NCBI RefSeq assembly: GCF_019024325.1 | Contig: NZ_JAFNJS010000005.1 | Location: 465,286 to 529,285, forward strand | Reading direction: 5' to 3' | Source of the DNA: Falsiroseomonas tokyonensis | GTDB taxonomy: Bacteria; Pseudomonadota; Alphaproteobacteria; Acetobacterales; Acetobacteraceae | DNA: 64,000 nucleotides | Shown here: positions 59,831-64,000 of the stretch, piece after piece | Layout of the letters: each line of letters begins with the position of its first letter | Numbering within the stretch: position 1 is the first letter of the stretch | Notes under the pieces: model-generated | Seen by the model: the letters and a program-made list of their open reading frames with translations, nothing else | The model's database searches: none | Told to the model about the DNA's origin: nothing | Translations under genes and position numbers: made by a program

Positions 59831-60355
59831 ATGGCCACCCGCCCGATTCGCATCCTCGGCCTCGATCCGGGCCTCCAGCACACCGGCTGGGGGCTGGTGG
59901 AGCATGACGGCTTTCGCCTGCGCTTCTGCGCGGAGGGCGTGGTCTCCACCCAGGCCGGGGACGACCTGCACCACCGGCTGCTGACGCTGCACAACGGCCT
60001 GGCCGCGGTGATTGCCGCGCAATCGCCGGACGAGGCGGCGGTCGAGCACACCTATGTCGCCCGCAACCCTGAATCCGCGCTGAAGCTCGGCCAGGCGCGC
60101 GGCGTGGTGCTGCTGGCCCCGGCGCTCGCCGGGCTGGTGGTGCGGGAGTATGGCGCCATGGAGGTGAAGCGCGCCGTGGTCGGCAATGGCCATGCGGCGA
60201 AGGAACAGGTCCAGGCCATGGTCCGCCACCTGCTGCCGGGGGTCACCTTCAAGCGGGCGGATGCGGCGGATGCGCTGGCCATCGCGATCTGCCATGCGCA
60301 TCACCGCAGCACCCGGAATGCGTTCTCGGCGGCGGTGGCGAGGGCGGCGTCGTGA
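59831..60355 (+). CDS. ruvC: Holliday-junction resolvase RuvC
   Basis: A 174-residue endonuclease that resolves Holliday junctions. The four acidic catalytic residues are present: Asp12 in ILGLDPGLQHTGWG, Glu72 in AVEHTYVARNP, and Asp144 and Asp147 in KRADAADALAIAICHAH. VKRAVVGNGHAAKEQVQAMV is another conserved block. It is followed by ruvA and ruvB in the standard order. The length is normal. Confidence 0.97.
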   Translation: MATRPIRILGLDPGLQHTGWGLVEHDGFRLRFCAEGVVSTQAGDDLHHRLLTLHNGLAAVIAAQSPDEAAVEHTYVARNPESALKLGQARGVVLLAPALAGLVVREYGAMEVKRAVVGNGHAAKEQVQAMVRHLLPGVTFKRADAADALAIAICHAHHRSTRNAFSAAVARAAS

Positions 60356-60419
60356 GGGCGACATTCTGCCCGGGCTATGCCACGTCCGCGCAACCGCCCC
60401 GCCAGGGGAATTCCCACCC

Positions 60420-61046
60420 ATGATCGGCTCCCTCCGCGGCACGGTCGATTCCATCCAGGACGGCGCCTGCGTCCTCGACGTCAACGGCGTCGGCTACCTG
60501 GTGCACTGCTCCCGCAAGACCCTCGACCGCCTCACGGCCCGCGAAGGCGTCCAGAATCTCCTGGTCGAAACCCGCGTCAGCCAGGACGCCATCACCCTCT
60601 TCGGCTTCGTCGACGCCACCGAGCGCGACGCCTTTCTCGCCTTGATCGAGGTGAAGACGGTGGGCCCCCAGAAGGCGCTGCTGGTCCTCTCCGGCCTCAC
60701 CCCCGGCGACCTGGCCCGCGCCATCGCGGCCAAGGAACGCAAGCGCCTGGCCGATGTGAAGGGCCTCGGCGCGGCGACGGCCACCCGCATCGTGGATGAG
60801 CCCGCCATGCAGAAATGGGCCGTCGGCCGTGCCATGCCGGAGGCCGATGGCATCGGCGCCGGCGGCGCTATCCCCGCCCCCGAACCCGCCGGCCCGCAGG
60901 CCGATGCGGTCTCGGCCCTGGTCAATCTCGGCTGGAAGCGCCCGGAGGCTGCCGCCGCCGTCGCCCGCGTCGCCCGTCGCCTGGGCGATGAGGCGCCGCT
61001 GGCCGCGTTGATCACCGAGGCGCTGAAGGACATGGCCCCCCGATGA
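60420..61046 (+). CDS. ruvA: Holliday-junction DNA-binding protein RuvA
   Basis: A 208-residue subunit that binds four-way junctions and loads RuvB. Domain I starts [20 protein letters not shown] and has [12 protein letters not shown]. Domain II holds two helix-hairpin-helix motifs. The first reads [16 protein letters not shown], with Thr where Gly is usual. The second reads [20 protein letters not shown], which also departs from the common KKTAERLVLEL pattern. Domain III ([20 protein letters not shown]) is normal. The stop overlaps the ruvB start by 4 bp. Confidence 0.93.
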   Translation: MIGSLRGTVDSIQDGACVLDVNGVGYLVHCSRKTLDRLTAREGVQNLLVETRVSQDAITLFGFVDATERDAFLALIEVKTVGPQKALLVLSGLTPGDLARAIAAKERKRLADVKGLGAATATRIVDEPAMQKWAVGRAMPEADGIGAGGAIPAPEPAGPQADAVSALVNLGWKRPEAAAAVARVARRLGDEAPLAALITEALKDMAPR

Positions 61047-62092
61047 GCGAGACGGATCGCCTGACGGCCGGTGCGCGGCAGGAGGAGGATGGCGCGGAGG
61101 GCAGCCTGCGCCCCCAGACCCTGTCGGACTTCATCGGCCAGAAGCCGCTGCGCGAGAATTTGCAGGTCTTCATCGGCGCCGCCCGCCAGCGTGCCGAGGC
61201 GATGGACCATGTGCTGCTCTTCGGCCCCCCGGGCCTGGGCAAGACCACGCTGGCGCAAATCGTCTCCCGCGAGCTCGGCGTCGGCTTCCGGGCCACCTCC
61301 GGCCCCATTCTGCAAAGGGCGGGGGACCTGGCGGCGATCCTGACCAACCTGCAGCCGCGCGACGTGCTCTTCGTCGACGAGATCCACCGCCTGCAGCCGG
61401 CCATCGAGGAAACGCTTTATCCGGCGATGGAGGATTTCTGCCTCGACCTCATCATCGGGGAGGGGCCGGCCGCACGCACCGTGCGGATCGACCTGCCGCC
61501 CTTCACCCTGGTCGGCGCCACCACCCGCGCCGGCCTGCTGACCCAGCCCCTGCGCGACCGCTTCGGCATCCCGCTCCGCCTGCAATTCTACGAGGTGGAG
61601 GAGCTGCTGCTGATCGTCCGCCGCGGCGCGGAAAAGCTCGGCTTCGCCCTGACCGAGGATGGCGCGCTGGAAATCGCCAAACGCTCCCGCGGCACCCCGC
61701 GCGTCGCCGGCCGCCTGCTGCGGCGGATCCGGGACTTCGCCCTGGTCTCCGGCCGCGCCGCGGATCGCGCCATGGTGGACGGCGCCCTGCTGCGGCTGGA
61801 GGTGGATGCGCTGGGCCTCGATGCGCAGGACCGCCGTTACCTCCGCCGCATCGCCGAACACCACAATGGCGGCCCGGTGGGGGTGGAGACGCTGGCCGCG
61901 GCGCTCGCCGAAAGCCGGGACACGCTGGAGGAGGTGGTGGAGCCCTTCCTGATCCAGGAAGGCCTGGTGCTGCGCACCCCCCGCGGCCGCATGCTGGGGG
62001 AGCCGGGCTGGCGCCATCTGGGCCTGATGCCGCCGCGCGCGATCGCGGCGCAACTCGACCTGCTGGCCAACGCTCCCCCCTTCGAGGAATAG
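61043..62092 (+). CDS. ruvB: Holliday-junction branch-migration ATPase RuvB
   Basis: A 349-residue AAA+ motor. Walker A is GPPGLGKTT (61-69), Walker B is LFVDEIHR (109-116), sensor 1 is in [11 protein letters not shown], and the arginine finger lies in [13 protein letters not shown]. The N-terminus [19 protein letters not shown] and the winged-helix C-terminus ([13 protein letters not shown]) are standard. It overlaps ruvA by 4 bp and works with it to drive branch migration. Confidence 0.97.
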   Translation: MSETDRLTAGARQEEDGAEGSLRPQTLSDFIGQKPLRENLQVFIGAARQRAEAMDHVLLFGPPGLGKTTLAQIVSRELGVGFRATSGPILQRAGDLAAILTNLQPRDVLFVDEIHRLQPAIEETLYPAMEDFCLDLIIGEGPAARTVRIDLPPFTLVGATTRAGLLTQPLRDRFGIPLRLQFYEVEELLLIVRRGAEKLGFALTEDGALEIAKRSRGTPRVAGRLLRRIRDFALVSGRAADRAMVDGALLRLEVDALGLDAQDRRYLRRIAEHHNGGPVGVETLAAALAESRDTLEEVVEPFLIQEGLVLRTPRGRMLGEPGWRHLGLMPPRAIAAQLDLLANAPPFEE

Positions 62093-62107
62093 GGCAGCGG
62101 CCGCCGG

Positions 62108-62539
62108 ATGAACCAAATTGTGTCAGGGCATCGCCATGCGATGCGCGTCTATTTCGAGGATACGGATGCGGGCGGCGTCGCCTACCATGCCAACTACCTG
62201 AGATGGGCCGAAAGGGCCCGGACCGAATCCTTGCGGTCCATGGACTTGCCGCACTCGCTTATGATGGCGCGTTACAATGCAATGCTCGTGGTGCGTCGCA
62301 TCGAAGTGGAGTATGTGGCGCCCGCCCGACTCGATGATGAGGTGCAGGTGGCGACTCGCGTGAAGGCGGTGGGCGCCGCCCGCCTCGACCTGGAACAGAC
62401 CGTCCTGCGGGCTGGGGACGGGGGCGGAGAGGTGGTGCTGGCGCGGTTGCAGGTCGGCCTGGTCTGCGTCAGCGCCGATGGATTGCGGCCGACCCGGCTG
62501 CCCGCGCCCTGGCGCGCGGCGCTGGCGGGGCTGGTCTGA
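62108..62539 (+). CDS. ybgC: Acyl-CoA thioesterase YbgC (Tol-Pal associated)
   Basis: A 143-residue hotdog-fold thioesterase. The catalytic block reads MRVYFEDTDAGGVAYHANYL, with Asp20, followed by RWAERARTESLRSM. It begins 15 bp after ruvB and precedes tolQ, the usual ybgC-tolQRA order in proteobacteria. It hydrolyses short acyl-CoA or acyl-ACP in vitro in relatives; the role in the Tol system is not settled. Confidence 0.93.
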   Translation: MNQIVSGHRHAMRVYFEDTDAGGVAYHANYLRWAERARTESLRSMDLPHSLMMARYNAMLVVRRIEVEYVAPARLDDEVQVATRVKAVGAARLDLEQTVLRAGDGGGEVVLARLQVGLVCVSADGLRPTRLPAPWRAALAGLV

Positions 62540-62613
62540 GGGTTTGGGTCGCCCCGGCTCGGGGTGGCGTCTTGTGACCCGCCGCTGAGGCGGCTGGATG
62601 AGGAGATTGCGCT

Positions 62614-63375
<762 letters not shown>

Positions 63376-63378
63376 GCC

Positions 63379-63891
<513 letters not shown>

Positions 63892-63900
63892 GCCAAGACC

Positions 63901-64000
63901 TTGTCGGGCCTTCTCCTCCATCCCGCGGAAGACGACCGGGCGCTGCGGCGCTGGGTCGGCGTCTCGCTCGGGCTGCATGTGCTGCTGGGGGTGGCGGGCC
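63901..64000 (+). CDS. tolA: TolA-like energy-coupling protein, 5' end only
   Basis: The frame after the tolR stop reads from a TTG at 63901 as a short basic and acidic cytoplasmic stretch (LHPAEDDRALRRWVG) and the start of a membrane helix (SLGLHVLLGVAG), then leaves the window. This is the N-terminal layout of TolA, the expected next gene. No ATG or GTG start exists between the tolR stop and this helix, and there is no clear ribosome binding site, so the TTG start is provisional. Fewer than 34 codons are visible. Confidence 0.6.
   Translation, partial: MSGLLLHPAEDDRALRRWVGVSLGLHVLLGVAG

Overview
The window is GC-rich chromosomal DNA from a proteobacterium. It is most likely an alphaproteobacterium of the Acetobacteraceae (Roseomonas-like) type. 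The reasons are the very high GC at third codon positions, a ruvC-ruvA-ruvB-ybgC-tolQ-tolR-tolA block at the right end, a UPF0262 gene, and several orphan Bug-family (TctC-like) binding proteins. This assignment is inference; no rRNA or tRNA is present. I see no insertion sequences, CRISPR arrays, integrases or phage structural genes. Genes are packed tightly, many start and stop codons overlap by 4 bp, and no gene-free stretch exceeds 300 bp. The longest are 30816-31069 and 21978-22216, and both are described as regulatory regions.

Region 1 (1-37.5 kb) is rich in enzymes acting on hydantoins, N-carbamoyl and N-acyl amino acids, and D-amino acids. It holds an L-carbamoylase-type M20 hydrolase followed by hyuA and hyuB (3.0-8.0 kb), an N-acyl-D-amino-acid deacylase (9.4 kb), and an Asp/Glu/hydantoin racemase (22.2 kb). 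It also holds two D-carbamoylase paralogs flanking a GGDEF protein (23.7-27.4 kb). A six-gene operon (30.8-26.5 kb, minus strand) runs dihydropyrimidinase-like amidohydrolase, GlcG/HbpS protein, Bug binding protein, two small membrane proteins, D-carbamoylase. D-amino-acid dehydrogenase dadA is separated from an Lrp regulator by a 129-bp divergent region (36.1-37.5 kb). Between these lie an acyl-CoA dehydrogenase / HAD phosphatase / CoA-transferase run, a chemoreceptor, an amino-acid ABC importer without a nearby ATPase, a DUF983-UPF0262-mtnA operon, a TRAP transporter and an old yellow enzyme.

Region 2 (39.7-54.97 kb) is the most interesting part. An AfuABC-type transporter (a family that includes sugar-phosphate importers) lies beside an inositol-monophosphatase-family gene, an SDR, iolG, iolD and iolE. 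Next comes a Ugp-type glycerol-3-phosphate/glycerophosphodiester ABC importer with two tandem binding proteins. Upstream of the Ugp operon are four heptamers at exact 11-bp spacing that match the PhoB (PHO) box; three are perfect. A 12/14 PHO-like site and a perfect 8-bp-arm inverted repeat lie between iolG and iolD. Both binding-protein/permease junctions carry long perfect hairpins. I read this as a candidate phosphate-starvation island for scavenging phosphorylated cyclitols, such as inositol phosphates or glycerophosphoinositol, into the inositol pathway. This is a hypothesis from sequence.

Region 3 (55-59.8 kb) has a LysR regulator divergent from a Bug binding protein, a PaaG-like crotonase and an ADP-forming acyl-CoA synthetase. 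Region 4 (59.8 kb to the end) is the conserved Holliday-junction and Tol-Pal envelope block. The window cuts a flavin reductase gene at its left edge and tolA at its right edge.
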